Shown here piece after piece: positions 48,049-57,996 of a stretch of 64,000 nt of DNA (position 1 is its first letter; every line of letters starts with the position of its first letter). Under the pieces are notes generated by a model. It was not told the origin of the DNA, made no database searches, and saw nothing but the letters and a program-made list of their open reading frames with translations. Where the stretch lies: NCBI RefSeq assembly GCF_014132355.1, contig NZ_BLZO01000118.1, positions 124,001-188,000 on the forward strand, read 5' to 3'. This DNA is from Okeania sp. KiyG1. GTDB taxonomy: Bacteria; Cyanobacteriota; Cyanobacteriia; Cyanobacteriales; Microcoleaceae. Both the position numbers and the translations under genes were made by a program.

Positions 48049-48651
48049 ATGGAAAACCAGAAACAACATAAATTAAATAACGATGAAATTAAGCAGCTTT
48101 TTATTAAGGGCGTTAACATTTTTTTGGCAGGGTCAGCAATTACATTAGTATTTGGATTTATGATTTGGTTTGTACATGGAACTATTATGGTTTCTGACTT
48201 ATCAGAGAAAATTGTTGCTAAAGGTTGGGGTGCTTTAATTGCACTAATGGCTGTATTTTTATCTTTTATTGTACCTTCAATTGTTACTCTTTTCGGATTT
48301 GCGGTAATGGCATTATTAGTGTGGTGGTTATCGCGGGTTTTTTCCCAATATGAAGAATTTCAACCTACTGCTTTAATTGTCTATCAATTAGTGGCACCAG
48401 TGGGAATGATAGCTGCTTTAATTTTAGCTTCACCAGTATTAATTTCCTATGCAGTTATTCGTTTATTTAATGGTAGTGGACAAGCGTTAATTTCGGAAGT
48501 TAAGGAAGCGTCAAGTATTTTATTGCCACTTGAATCTGATAATAAATTTATGAGTGGAACTCCAGCAGTTGAAACTCAATATTTAACAGGGAAAAAGTTT
48601 ATGAGTGGAACTCAAGCAGTTGAAACTCAATATTTAGAAGGAGAAAAATAA
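48049..48651 (+). CDS. Membrane protein of unknown function with tandem C-terminal repeat
   Basis: 200 residues. After a polar 20-residue start come three or four predicted membrane helices: FLAGSAITLVFGFMIWFV (about 26-43), WGALIALMAVFLSFIVP, TLFGFAVMALLVWWL and LVAPVGMIAALILASPVLI. The C-terminus is a 17-residue unit repeated twice: FMSGTPAVETQYLTGKK and FMSGTQAVETQYLEGEK. The DNA repeat is 51 bases (48547-48597, 48598-48648), so it is a recent tandem duplication. No family recognised. It could be an assembly or anchor protein. Confidence 0.7.
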   Translation: MENQKQHKLNNDEIKQLFIKGVNIFLAGSAITLVFGFMIWFVHGTIMVSDLSEKIVAKGWGALIALMAVFLSFIVPSIVTLFGFAVMALLVWWLSRVFSQYEEFQPTALIVYQLVAPVGMIAALILASPVLISYAVIRLFNGSGQALISEVKEASSILLPLESDNKFMSGTPAVETQYLTGKKFMSGTQAVETQYLEGEK

Positions 48652-48713
48652 TAGATGGTTGATAGCTTCCAGCTTCTTTTAATGCCTTCATTCCTGCTAA
48701 TTGCAATACTTCT

Positions 48714-49382
48714 TTACTGATTCCACTTAACTGTTATATATTTTATTTCGCATTCATTATACCCAATCAAATTAGCCTTGACCTGATTTTTTTCCCATTG
48801 TATACCCCTGACGTGATACTTGTAGTAATTTCCATATTCTATCTGAGCTATCTCTATAGCTTTAGCTCCAGTATCTCCTCTGAGTATGAACTGTAAAAAA
48901 AACACTAATATCAGTGTATATAAAATGCCCAAAATAAATGCCAGTTTTGGTGGAGATACTGAACGTTTTGGCCTAACTTTTTTACCAATTACAGATATAT
49001 TTCTTAGTTTGATGTAAACCCAGAATGCAACAAAACCAGTTACTATTTCAACTAGAAGCGGAATAAAAAAACTAACTGGCAAGAGGCGAATTTGAGCCAA
49101 CCAAACTTCTTTTGTCATTAGCTCTAAAGGAAGTAATATGAATAACCAGCTAATAAAGCGAGAGAGCAAAAATGCTGCAACCCATCTAACTTCCTGCACA
49201 GGTTTTCGGTTTCCACAAAAGAGTAATACTCCTCCAATTACAGCCAAAGTGTTCAAAATAGATGAGTAGGATGAATTGCTCTGAGTTTGTACTCTTAGAT
49301 AGAGTATACATACAGTATTAAAAATGCTTGCTAAAATCAGAACAATACCTACCTGTCTGAAAATTACACGATTATTTTTCAT
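48714..49382 (-). CDS. Membrane protein of unknown function
   Basis: 222 residues with about five hydrophobic helices in the first 160: VGIVLILASIFNTVCILYL, NTLAVIGGVLLFC, WVAAFLLSRFISWLFILLPL, FFIPLLVEIVTGFVAFWVYI and LAFILGILYTLILVFFLQFIL. A small soluble tail follows, IAQIEYGNYYKYHVRGIQWE. No known family. It lies downstream of the receiver-AlbA_2 gene on the same strand, 138 bases apart with a TTATCAGTTATCAG run in between. It might belong to that cluster, but the linkage is weak. Confidence 0.65.
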   Translation of the reverse strand: MKNNRVIFRQVGIVLILASIFNTVCILYLRVQTQSNSSYSSILNTLAVIGGVLLFCGNRKPVQEVRWVAAFLLSRFISWLFILLPLELMTKEVWLAQIRLLPVSFFIPLLVEIVTGFVAFWVYIKLRNISVIGKKVRPKRSVSPPKLAFILGILYTLILVFFLQFILRGDTGAKAIEIAQIEYGNYYKYHVRGIQWEKNQVKANLIGYNECEIKYITVKWNQ

Positions 49383-49520
49383 TAGATATCTCTAGAAAAG
49401 AGGGAATAGGTCATTTCAGTTATCAGTTATCAGTTATCAGTTATCAGTTATCAGTTGTGATAATGAATAATAATTTATTTCATCTAATTTCGGAAAAATG
49501 GTCGTAAATTTCAGGAATAT

Positions 49521-50546
49521 CTAATTTTTTGTAGTATTTCCTGCTCGAATATAAAATTCCAAACCTTTGTCGGTTTTGAGGAATGCCTTTTTGAACGCTC
49601 TTTTAACATCAACAATACAAATTTCCTTTGTTTCTAATTTTTCAAAACGAATTTTGATGTATTTGTTGATGAAATTAGAACCTATATACTGAGAAATTAG
49701 ATTAATTAATGTTTGTTGAAATTTGTCTAAAGTTTTCTTGGATAGTAAAGAAATATCTTTTTCTAAACCGAAGATATTACCATTATCTTCAACTCCTATT
49801 AATAATGTTCCTCCTTGGGAGTTGAGAAAAGCAACTATTGTTTTTAAAGCAGCAAATTTTAACTTTTCATCCTTACAATTTCCTTTAACACTCCATTGTA
49901 AAGTGCTTTTAAATTCTAAAGTATCGCTTTCCCCTTGTTTAATCAATTCATCTACAGGTTTGAACTCGCCTATTTTACGAATAGTGGTTAAAAATCTTCT
50001 TAATTTTCGTTCCTCAATTTTTTGATTAAGTTCTTCTTCTGTATCTGCTGCTTCTATAACTGTTTGGTTAATAACTGCAATATATTCTCCCCAATATTGC
50101 TCTTCTAAGTATTCTTTATTTTCTTCAATCCATTGGTCATTTTTAACATTACCCCAACGGTTAAAATAAGTCATTGCCTCTTTAATAGACTCATCTAAAA
50201 TTTCAAAAACATTGCCTTTCATATTCTTGGAAATATAATCCCAAGCTCCTTTTTTAAAAGCTGTACGACAGTCAGTAACGGTATCATTTGCTGTTAAGAT
50301 AATCACAATAGAAGATTGAGCTTGGTCTAGGACAGCAAAACCACTATCATGTGTTTCCATCCGCATATCAGCAATAATAACATCAAAAGGATTTAAAGGA
50401 TTTTGTAGTTTTTCTGTTGCTTCTTTAGCATTAATTGCTGTTTCAATATTTTGATAACCAAACTCTTCTTTTAACCACTCTATTAATTCTTCGAGATAAT
50501 TCGTATTATCCTCAACTAATAGTAAATGAACATTCTTTATTTCCAT
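49521..50546 (-). CDS. Response regulator with REC, central helical and AlbA_2 (Schlafen-like) domains
   Basis: 341 residues. The N-terminal receiver domain (1-120) has LLVEDN (acidic pocket), phospho-acceptor D60 in VIIADMRM, TAND and the SKN lysine. A middle helical segment (EENKEYLEEQYWGEYIAVINQTVIEAADTEEELNQK) resembles DUF5678-type linkers. The C-terminal AlbA_2/Schlafen AAA_4-type domain (about 205-341) reads QGESDTLEFKSTLQW, KTIVAFLNSQGGTLLIGVED, NGNIFGLEKD and EICIVDVKRAFKKAFLKT. AlbA_2 domains bind nucleic acid or act in RNA/DNA processing and defence. It lies 33 bases downstream of a histidine kinase and is its probable partner. Confidence 0.9.
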   Translation of the reverse strand: MEIKNVHLLLVEDNTNYLEELIEWLKEEFGYQNIETAINAKEATEKLQNPLNPFDVIIADMRMETHDSGFAVLDQAQSSIVIILTANDTVTDCRTAFKKGAWDYISKNMKGNVFEILDESIKEAMTYFNRWGNVKNDQWIEENKEYLEEQYWGEYIAVINQTVIEAADTEEELNQKIEERKLRRFLTTIRKIGEFKPVDELIKQGESDTLEFKSTLQWSVKGNCKDEKLKFAALKTIVAFLNSQGGTLLIGVEDNGNIFGLEKDISLLSKKTLDKFQQTLINLISQYIGSNFINKYIKIRFEKLETKEICIVDVKRAFKKAFLKTDKGLEFYIRAGNTTKN

Positions 50547-50579
50547 AGTTAATCTTGTGATATTTTGATTTAATTTTGA

Positions 50580-51344
50580 CTAGCGATCGCTATAAGGAAT
50601 ATACATTTGAAATCTTACACCATTTTCTCCTGTTTCTTGAATATGACCATCCATTTCAGTTAGGGTTCTACGAATAATATATAATCCTAAACCACTGCCT
50701 TGACCTTTTTTGGAAGTAGTAGTTAAGGGTTGAAATATCCATTCTTTTCTATCTTCACGAATACCTTTTCCATTGTCAGAAAATTCGATTAATAAATACT
50801 TTTTTTCTCCTGGCATTGTGAAACCTCTAATACCTTCAGGATTAGTAACATCTTGAGATTTCATTTTGATAATTAAATGTTGTTGGTATGAATTATGTTT
50901 CAGAGAATTTTCGACCATTTCATTTAAAGCACTTTTTATCTTTTCCTCATCTCCATAAAATTCTGAATCTCTGTTAGTAATTTCTAATTGAATTTCTGCA
51001 TTTTCAATTTTATTATTATCTTCCCACTTTTCAAAGATTGTTTGAACTGGAAAGTGTTTATATTTAATATTTATCCCTTCGTTTATTGCCTTCAAATCGT
51101 TCAGAGCATCTTGAGTTAATTCTAATTGAGTTAAAAGTTTTTCAAACTGGGAATAACTTTTAGATTCACTGTCAACTTTACGCATTGCCCGACGAGTTTT
51201 TGACTCAATAAGTGCTAATTCATTATTTACAAAGTCAGAAATATCATGGGCAGTTTGAGAAATAACAGATAAAATTTCTCGGTAGTTATCTTCGGGAATT
51301 TGGTCTACTTTATCTTGTTGTATTTCTCGGCGATCGGCAATTTT
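50580..51344 (-). CDS. Histidine kinase module, probably the C-terminal part of the TPR protein
   Basis: The frame is open from 51344. The dimerisation helix contains ILSVISQTAHDISDFVNNEL, a plausible phospho-acceptor H-box. The ATP-binding domain has the N box NEMVENSLKHNS, G1 FSDNGKGI, F box WIFQPL and G2 KKGQGSGLGLYIIRRTL, all intact. An ATG at 51185 would give a 201-residue product without the H-box. The TPR reading frame overlaps: adding one A in the A5 run at 51341-51345 joins the two as LVEKIADRREIQQDKVDQIP. The gene was therefore one TPR-kinase fusion. Confidence 0.88.
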   Translation of the reverse strand, partial: KIADRREIQQDKVDQIPEDNYREILSVISQTAHDISDFVNNELALIESKTRRAMRKVDSESKSYSQFEKLLTQLELTQDALNDLKAINEGINIKYKHFPVQTIFEKWEDNNKIENAEIQLEITNRDSEFYGDEEKIKSALNEMVENSLKHNSYQQHLIIKMKSQDVTNPEGIRGFTMPGEKKYLLIEFSDNGKGIREDRKEWIFQPLTTTSKKGQGSGLGLYIIRRTLTEMDGHIQETGENGVRFQMYIPYSDR

Positions 51345-54300
51345 TCAACTAAGTTTTCCAGCTTTTCAATAATGTTATTTAAAATCGAATTTTCGTCTTG
51401 ATAGTTTCTTAAAATGCGATAGGCAATACTTTTGAGAATGCCAATTTCGTTATCAATTTTATGATACATTGCTCTGTTGAGCATTTGAGTATCTTTTAAC
51501 TTAGTTTCGGAGTTATTTCTCTTAAAGTATTCTTCTGAGTCTAAGTTAAGATTTAATATTTTTAAAGCATCAGCATAATGAGGCGAGTCTTGAGCAATTT
51601 CGTCTAGCTTTTCTATAGCTTTTTTGTGATAAGGATTATTAGCTAAAATACTTCTAGCAGTGTAGAGTAAAGTTTTGTCTTGTTCATCAGAATTATCAAT
51701 GGCTTCGTCAAAATATTGATGACCTATTTTTGGTTGTTTAATGGAGTAATATAATCTTCCTAGTATTAGTCGAATTACATTTGCACGGTATTGTAATAAA
51801 TCATTTAAATTAATTTTTTCTAGTTGTTCAATTGCTTGTTGATATTGACCTAATTCTTCTAGTGCTGTTGCATATTTGTATCGTACATAGTTATCATCTT
51901 TTAGCTTTAATGATTTCTCAAAAAACTGACAAGATTCGTCAAACTTGCCTAGTACCATTAAAGCAATAGCATAGCTAGTAAGAGTTTTCACATTATCAGC
52001 TTCCAATTTTAGAGCTTTTTCAAAATAAGGTAAGGATTCTTCTGTTTTCTCTAATTTCACTAAAGCACTAGCGTAGTAATTAATAGTTATAATATCATCA
52101 GGTTCTAGCTCTAGAGATTTTTCAAAATAAGGTAAAGAATCTTCTACTCTTTCTAACTTCATTAAAGCACTAGCGTAACTACCAACATTTATAACATCAT
52201 TAGGTTTCAGTTTTAGAGCTTTTTCAAACCAGGGTAGAGAATCTTCCACTCTTTCTAATTTTATTAAAGCATTAGCATAGCTGCCAATAGTTATAACATC
52301 ATTAGGTTCTAGTTGTAGAGATTTTTCAAAATGAGATAAAGAATCTTCTGTTTTTTCTAATCTGATTAAAGCATTAGCGTAATTATTAACAGTTTTAGTA
52401 TTATCAGGTTCTAGTTGTAGAGCTTTTTCAAATAAAGGTAAAGAATCTTCAACTTTACCTGATTTTACTAACGCATTTGCATACTTGCTAAGAAAATCAA
52501 CATTATTAGGCTTAAGTTTTAGAGCTTGTTCAAAAAAAAGTAATGACTCTTCGATTTTTCCCAATTTAAACTTGATTAGAGCATTAATATAGCTAATAGT
52601 AAAATTAACATCATTAGGTCTAACTTTTATATCTTTTTCAATCAGAGATAGGAATTCTTCTGTTTTCCCTACCTCTATAAAAGCATTTGCATAGTTAGTT
52701 ATGAAATCAAGATTGTTAGGCTTAAGTTGTAAAGCTTGTTCTACATACAGCAAAGATTCTTCTATTTTTTCTACTTTTATCAAGGCATCCGCATACCTGC
52801 TTATAAAATTGACATTATTAGGCTTAAGCTGTAAAGCTTTTTTAAATAAGGTAAAGACTCTTCGATTTTTCTGACTTTATTAACGCATTTGCATAGTTAA
52901 AAATAGCATCAATATTATCAGGATCTAGTTTTAGAGCTTGTTCAAACCAAAGTAAGGATTCTTGGGTTTTTCCTGATTTTATCAAATAATTGGCATAGCC
53001 AATAATCCCTTGTAGAGATATTCTGAAAAAAGGAAAAGATTCTACAGTTTTACCTGATTTCATTAAGGCATTAGCATAACTACTAATAGTTATAACATTA
53101 TCAGGTTCGAGTTTTAGAGATTTTTCAAATAAGGGTAAAGATGCTTCTACTCTTTCTAATTTCATTAAAGCACTAGCGTAGTAATTAATAGTTAAAACAT
53201 TATCAGGTTCCAGTTGTAGAGATTTTTCAAATAAAGGTAAAGATGCTTCTACTTTTTCTAATTTCATTAAAGCATTAGCATAATTATTAACAGTTATAAC
53301 ATTATTAGGTTTTAGTCGTAGAGCTTGTTCAAACAAAGGTAAAGAATCTTCAATTTTACCTGATTTTGTCAACGTATTTGCATAATTAATAATGAAGTCA
53401 ATATTATTAGATTTAAGTTGTAAAGCTTGTTTTAAATAAGATAAAGACTCTTCAATTTTGCCTGATTTTACTAACGCATTTGCATACCTATTAATCAAAT
53501 CAGTATTATTAGGTTTCAGTCGTAGAGCTTTTTCAAATAAAGGTAAAGAATCTTCAACTTTACCTGATTTTACTAACGCATTTGCATACTTGCTAAGAAA
53601 ATCAACATTATTAGGCTTAAGCTTTAGAGCTTGTTCAAAAAAAAGTAATGACTCTTCGATTTTTCCCAATTTAAACTTGATTAGAGCATTAATATAGCTA
53701 ATAGTAAAATTAACATCATTAGGTCTAACTTTTATATCTTTTTCAATCAGAGATAGGAATTCTTCTGTTTTCCCTACCTCTATAAAAGCATTTGCATAGT
53801 TAGTTATGAAATCAAGATTGTTAGGCTTAAGTTGTAAAGCTTGTTCTACATACAGCAAAGATTCTTCTATTTTTTCTACTTTTATCAAGGCATCCGCATA
53901 CCTGCTTATAAAATTGACATTATTAGGCTTAAGCTGTAAAGCTTTTTTAAATAAGGTAAAGACTCTTCGATTTTTTCTAACTTTATTAACGCATTTGCAT
54001 AGTTAAAAATAGCATCAATATTATCAGGATCTAGTTTTAGAGCTTGTTCAAACCAAAGTAATGATTCTTGGGTTTTTCCTGATTTTATCAAATAATTGGC
54101 ATAGCCAATAATCCCTTGTAGAGATATTATGAAAAAAGGAAAAGATTCTACAGTTTTACCTGATTTCATTAAAGCATTAGCATAATTACTAATAGTTATA
54201 ACATTATCAGGTTCGAGTTTTAGAGATTTTTCCAATAAAGGTAAAGATTCTTTTACTCTTTCTAACTTAATTAAAGCACTAGCGTAGTAATTAATAGTTA

Positions 54301-54975
54301 GAACATTATCAGCTTCCAGTTGTATAACTTTATCAAAAAAGGGAAAGACTCTTCCAATCTATCTAATTTAATTAAAGCATTAGCATAGCTAGTAATAGCT
54401 TTAACATTATTAGGCTCAATTTCTAGAGTTTTTTCAAATAAAGGTAAGGATTTTTCTATCTTACCTGACTTTATTAAAGCATTAGCATATTTATTGATAG
54501 CTTTAACATTATTCGGTTTTAATTGCGTTGCTTTTTCAAACCAAGGTAAAGAATCTTCGACTTTACCCAACTTCACTAAAGCATTACCATAGCAAATAAT
54601 AGCTACAACATTATCAGATTCAAATGCTAGAACATTTTTAGCAAAAGGTAATGCTTCTTCCGCCCTATTTAATTTCGTTAAAGCATTAGCATAACCACAA
54701 ATATTGTTAATAAAATTAGATTTAAGCCCTACAATTTTTTCCCAACTACCCAAAGAAACATCAACTTTACCCACTGCCAGAAAACCAATACCACAACCAA
54801 CAAAACTCATCACAATATCAAACTCAAACTCCAAAATTTCTTCCCATAAATCCAATGCTTCTTCAAACTTATCCTCCTCCATTAAAGCATCAGCATCCCT
54901 ACTCATTAGCTCCAAACTATTCAGAATATTTCCTTCAGTAATTAAACTGTTAATTTTATCCCTAGACATAATCAA
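51305..54975 (-). pseudogene. Giant TPR-repeat sensor protein, split by frameshifts
   Basis: About 30 tetratricopeptide repeats of 34 residues with consensus NYANALIKLGKVEDSLPLFE, KALKLEPDN. The N-terminus starts at 54975 (MIMSRDKINSLITEGNILNS) with a non-TPR leader. The reading frame is broken at about 54340 (T run), 53950 (missing T), 52850-52866 (two sites) and 51341-51345, where it would join the histidine kinase. All sites are single-base changes, mostly in A/T runs, and the flanks remain perfect TPR sequence. Segments 52430-53225 and 53535-54330 are almost identical, a tandem duplication with 1105-base spacing. TPRs would act as a protein-interaction sensor for the kinase. It is transcribed after two P-loop ATPase genes. 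Confidence 0.85.
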
Positions 54976-55118
54976 ATATCTCCTTAAAAAACAATATCAG
55001 ACTTTTTCCAAACCATTTTTAAATGCCACCCGATCGCTGCTAACTAATAACCACCTCAAGACAACTCCCTTCCCTTAATCTTTGACAAAACTCAGAAAGA
55101 GAAAATAATTATTTGATT

Positions 55119-56588
55119 TTAACTGTTTAACTTCCGACGTTTAATACCACCTTTGCGTTGAACTTCAAAACCATATCTATAAATATCAGGCATATTAATT
55201 CGCCGATCTAAGCGACGAATTTCCACAATGCCTAATTCTTCTAAGTATTTTAAAATTTCTTGAGGTTTCCTAGAAGGAGGTTCTTGATGCCATTTTGTAT
55301 TTTCTAGTATCTTCAGAAAATTTTCTTCCTCAGTTAGAAGATTGAGATTTTTAAGACCTATTTTAAGAGCTTCTAACCAGGGATATTCTTCCAGCGTAAG
55401 TTCTTCTATTCGATCTTTAGAAGTACCCATTAAAGCTACTTGTAAATCAGAAGGTTCTAATAAGCGATTTTCTGGTAAATCCTTTTCCTCAAATTTTTTC
55501 AATCTACGTTCTGCTGCTAAAGAGAATAACTTTAAAAAAGAACGAGGAACAATTCTCCTTTTAGCATCTTGAAGGTGATTAGGAATCCATTTATAAGTGT
55601 AACTTTCTTGAGCATTATCTCCCATCCATTCCCCAACTATTTTTTCCATTAATAATTCAAAACAAGACTCATCTAATGCTGGCAATATACCCAATATTTC
55701 ATCCTTTTTTGAAATTAAACCAGGAACTATTTGTAAATAATCATTCATTTCTTCTCCAGAGTTAGCCAAACGCTTCACAAATACCTGATATAACCATGAA
55801 GTTTCCCACTCTAAACTAACTTGATATCCTCTGAATTTAGAAGCATCTGGAAATCCTAAAAAATCTTGTCGAAATAAATCTGTGCGTAGAAATATTTTGG
55901 GTCTAATTCGTTCCCAACGACGCCATCTATCTAGCCAAAATGCTAATAGTTCAGCGATAGGAGCGGCAAGTTCTAAATAAGAAAGAACAATTCGATCTAG
56001 CTCATCATAAGTGATAAATAACCAGCGAACGCTTGCCAATAATTCCTCATCTAATTTATCCAAAGCATAGTTGATACTTTCAAAGTTCTCCTGAACATCT
56101 GGAAACCAGTCGGAAAGGAATAATAAATTGTTATTTAAACTATTACGAGCTTCCTCTGGTATTTCCTCAACCCAACTATGACTTGATAATTCTTTTTCTT
56201 CCTGAAATATTACTCTTAATATCAATCCGATCCAAAAAATCCGCCAATCAATTCTATCCCTATATTTCATGTACTTTTCTGCGATATATGGTGCAGGAAA
56301 TTTTCTTTCTCCAGTCTTACTACGACCAGATCCAGCAATCCATATTGTTGTTTCTAAAGGGGGTAAACCTCTAACATTTAAATTTTTTACTAAAGCTTGG
56401 CGACCAGAATAATTTGCTAATAAACGAAAAAATTCTGTTTTACCAGCACCTCTGTCACCTAATATTAAAAGTGTGTCAACTTCCAAAGCCATTCGGTAGC
56501 TAGGTAAGGGTAAAAAATTTTTGAGGAATATATTTTCATCATTACTTTCATGTTCCGCTACACCTCTTCCTGCTGCAACATTAGCCAT
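55119..56588 (-). CDS. P-loop ATPase of an uncharacterised STAND/KAP-like type
   Basis: 489 residues. Walker A is LILGDRGAGKTEFFRLL (G44-T51). The likely Walker B is WLFITYDELDRIVLSYLEL at about residue 190, with Asp-Glu-Leu-Asp as in AAA/STAND proteins. Then come a PKIFLRTDLFRQDF sensor-like arginine segment and a C-terminal helical and winged-helix-like part (EILKYLEELGIVEIRRLDRR, MPDIYRYGFEVQRKGGIKR). It starts 43 bases after the KGGVGR ATPase on the same strand, so the two are co-transcribed. In bacteria such ATPases are found as partners of ParA-like proteins in defence or signal modules. No named family can be given. Confidence 0.85.
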   Translation of the reverse strand: MANVAAGRGVAEHESNDENIFLKNFLPLPSYRMALEVDTLLILGDRGAGKTEFFRLLANYSGRQALVKNLNVRGLPPLETTIWIAGSGRSKTGERKFPAPYIAEKYMKYRDRIDWRIFWIGLILRVIFQEEKELSSHSWVEEIPEEARNSLNNNLLFLSDWFPDVQENFESINYALDKLDEELLASVRWLFITYDELDRIVLSYLELAAPIAELLAFWLDRWRRWERIRPKIFLRTDLFRQDFLGFPDASKFRGYQVSLEWETSWLYQVFVKRLANSGEEMNDYLQIVPGLISKKDEILGILPALDESCFELLMEKIVGEWMGDNAQESYTYKWIPNHLQDAKRRIVPRSFLKLFSLAAERRLKKFEEKDLPENRLLEPSDLQVALMGTSKDRIEELTLEEYPWLEALKIGLKNLNLLTEEENFLKILENTKWHQEPPSRKPQEILKYLEELGIVEIRRLDRRINMPDIYRYGFEVQRKGGIKRRKLNS

Positions 56589-56631
56589 AATTTCTAATAG
56601 CTTTTTTTATTAAAATTAGTCATTTTTATAC

Positions 56632-57996
56632 CTAATTTTCTTTATTCAATTTACGCTGAAAAATACTGCAAAGTCTTTCTGCAAGTTGTTGATAAGGTTT
56701 ACCTGTTAAAACATCAATAAGATATGACAAACGACTATCTTCCTCCGGAGTAGAATCTCGCTTAAATAAACTTATTTCTCTACGCAACTCACTTTGCCAA
56801 TCTATAATTATTGGATAAAAACTAGCTTCTCGATCATCCGATTTAGGAACATCTTCCCTATAGTAATGCTCTTTAAAAACAATGTAAGCTTTCTCTCGAA
56901 AAGCTCCAAGTTCCTGTTCTGACCATTTTACATCTAATCCCGGAGCTAAAGCATGGATGAGTAATACTGGCAGCGGTTTAGAAGCTAAAGGTTTTGCTAG
57001 ACGACGAATAACATGAGTTAAACCGTTCCAACTTTGACGAGATTGAGTGCCAAAAATGACTGCTGCATGGGATAAGTCAGCGATCGCCAACCCACCAATA
57101 TCGTGAAATCCTGTTCTAGTATCCAGCAAAATAAAGTCTAGTTTTCTTGCTGCTGCATTCAGTTCTTTAAACATATCATGCCATGTTTTTAACAGTGGGT
57201 TATTGAAATCGAGTAAATTCTGGCAATCAAGTCTTGCCAACTTTTCCAGATAGTTATTATCTACATTTCCTGCAGTCAGTATAGGCAAACTTTTTTCTAC
57301 ATCTCCTAACAATATTGGATCGTTAACTAATTGCAAATGAGTGCTGAGTTTCCAATTTTTACCTTGGATATTTTTCTCTAACAAATAATCGATCGCCCCT
57401 GGAAAACTCTCCTCTGTATCTGGAAAAAAAATAGTTGATATACCAGGAGATTCTAAATCTAAATCAACTATAGCTACTCGATAACCGTGACGAGCTAATG
57501 TCAGAGCAGTTGCTACTAATGTTGTGGTGCGACCAACTCCACCTTTGAAGGAAAAAAATGAAACTATTGCTGGTTTATAACCTTTATCTACTACTTCCTG
57601 AGACCAAGGAAGCTCAACTTCTTTTTGATTTGTCCATGCTTGTTTAGCAACATGACGCTCTAACACATACCAACAAGGTTGACTTTCATCATCCCATTCT
57701 GCGATAACTCTTTCTTCCCGGATGACATCTATCAATTTTTTATAACCATCTTTTTCCCCTTGTGGTAACCAAATATCTTTACCGTAGTAGGGACCGAGTT
57801 TGCGATCGAGAGATTTTTCCAGATCGTCTAGGATATCCTTTTCCAGATTGCTATTTTCCAGAGGTTCCAAGAAAAGCCGAATTTTTCCCTTAACATCCCG
57901 AATGATAGTTATTGATTCTAGTTCGTCTTTTATGGAAGATTCCTCAAAACATTCTTGTACTTTGTCAAATGTTTCACCGAAAGTTATATCAATCAT
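56632..57996 (-). CDS. KGGVGR-motif ParA/MinD-type ATPase
   Basis: 454 residues. The N-terminal 140-residue domain (MIDITFGETFDKVQECFEES..., ending in ...WYVLERHVAKQAW) is not recognised and may be an adaptor. The SIMIBI ATPase begins with the deviant Walker A FFSFKGGVGRTTTLVATALTLA (151-158), in which KGGVGR replaces KGGVGK. It continues with VAIVDLDLESPGIS, LDFILLDTRTGFHDIGG (Walker B with DTRTG) and SRQSWNGLTHVIRRL. This variant ATPase is typical of multi-gene signal/conflict clusters rather than chromosome segregation. It is the first gene of the ATPase-ATPase-TPR/kinase-REC run. Confidence 0.9.
   Translation of the reverse strand: MIDITFGETFDKVQECFEESSIKDELESITIIRDVKGKIRLFLEPLENSNLEKDILDDLEKSLDRKLGPYYGKDIWLPQGEKDGYKKLIDVIREERVIAEWDDESQPCWYVLERHVAKQAWTNQKEVELPWSQEVVDKGYKPAIVSFFSFKGGVGRTTTLVATALTLARHGYRVAIVDLDLESPGISTIFFPDTEESFPGAIDYLLEKNIQGKNWKLSTHLQLVNDPILLGDVEKSLPILTAGNVDNNYLEKLARLDCQNLLDFNNPLLKTWHDMFKELNAAARKLDFILLDTRTGFHDIGGLAIADLSHAAVIFGTQSRQSWNGLTHVIRRLAKPLASKPLPVLLIHALAPGLDVKWSEQELGAFREKAYIVFKEHYYREDVPKSDDREASFYPIIIDWQSELRREISLFKRDSTPEEDSRLSYLIDVLTGKPYQQLAERLCSIFQRKLNKEN

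Noticed and set aside
51305-54975. Periodic ~102-bp repeats resembling a repeat array
   Set aside because: The period equals 34 codons and the translation is a TPR consensus throughout, so it is a protein repeat and not a CRISPR or satellite array.
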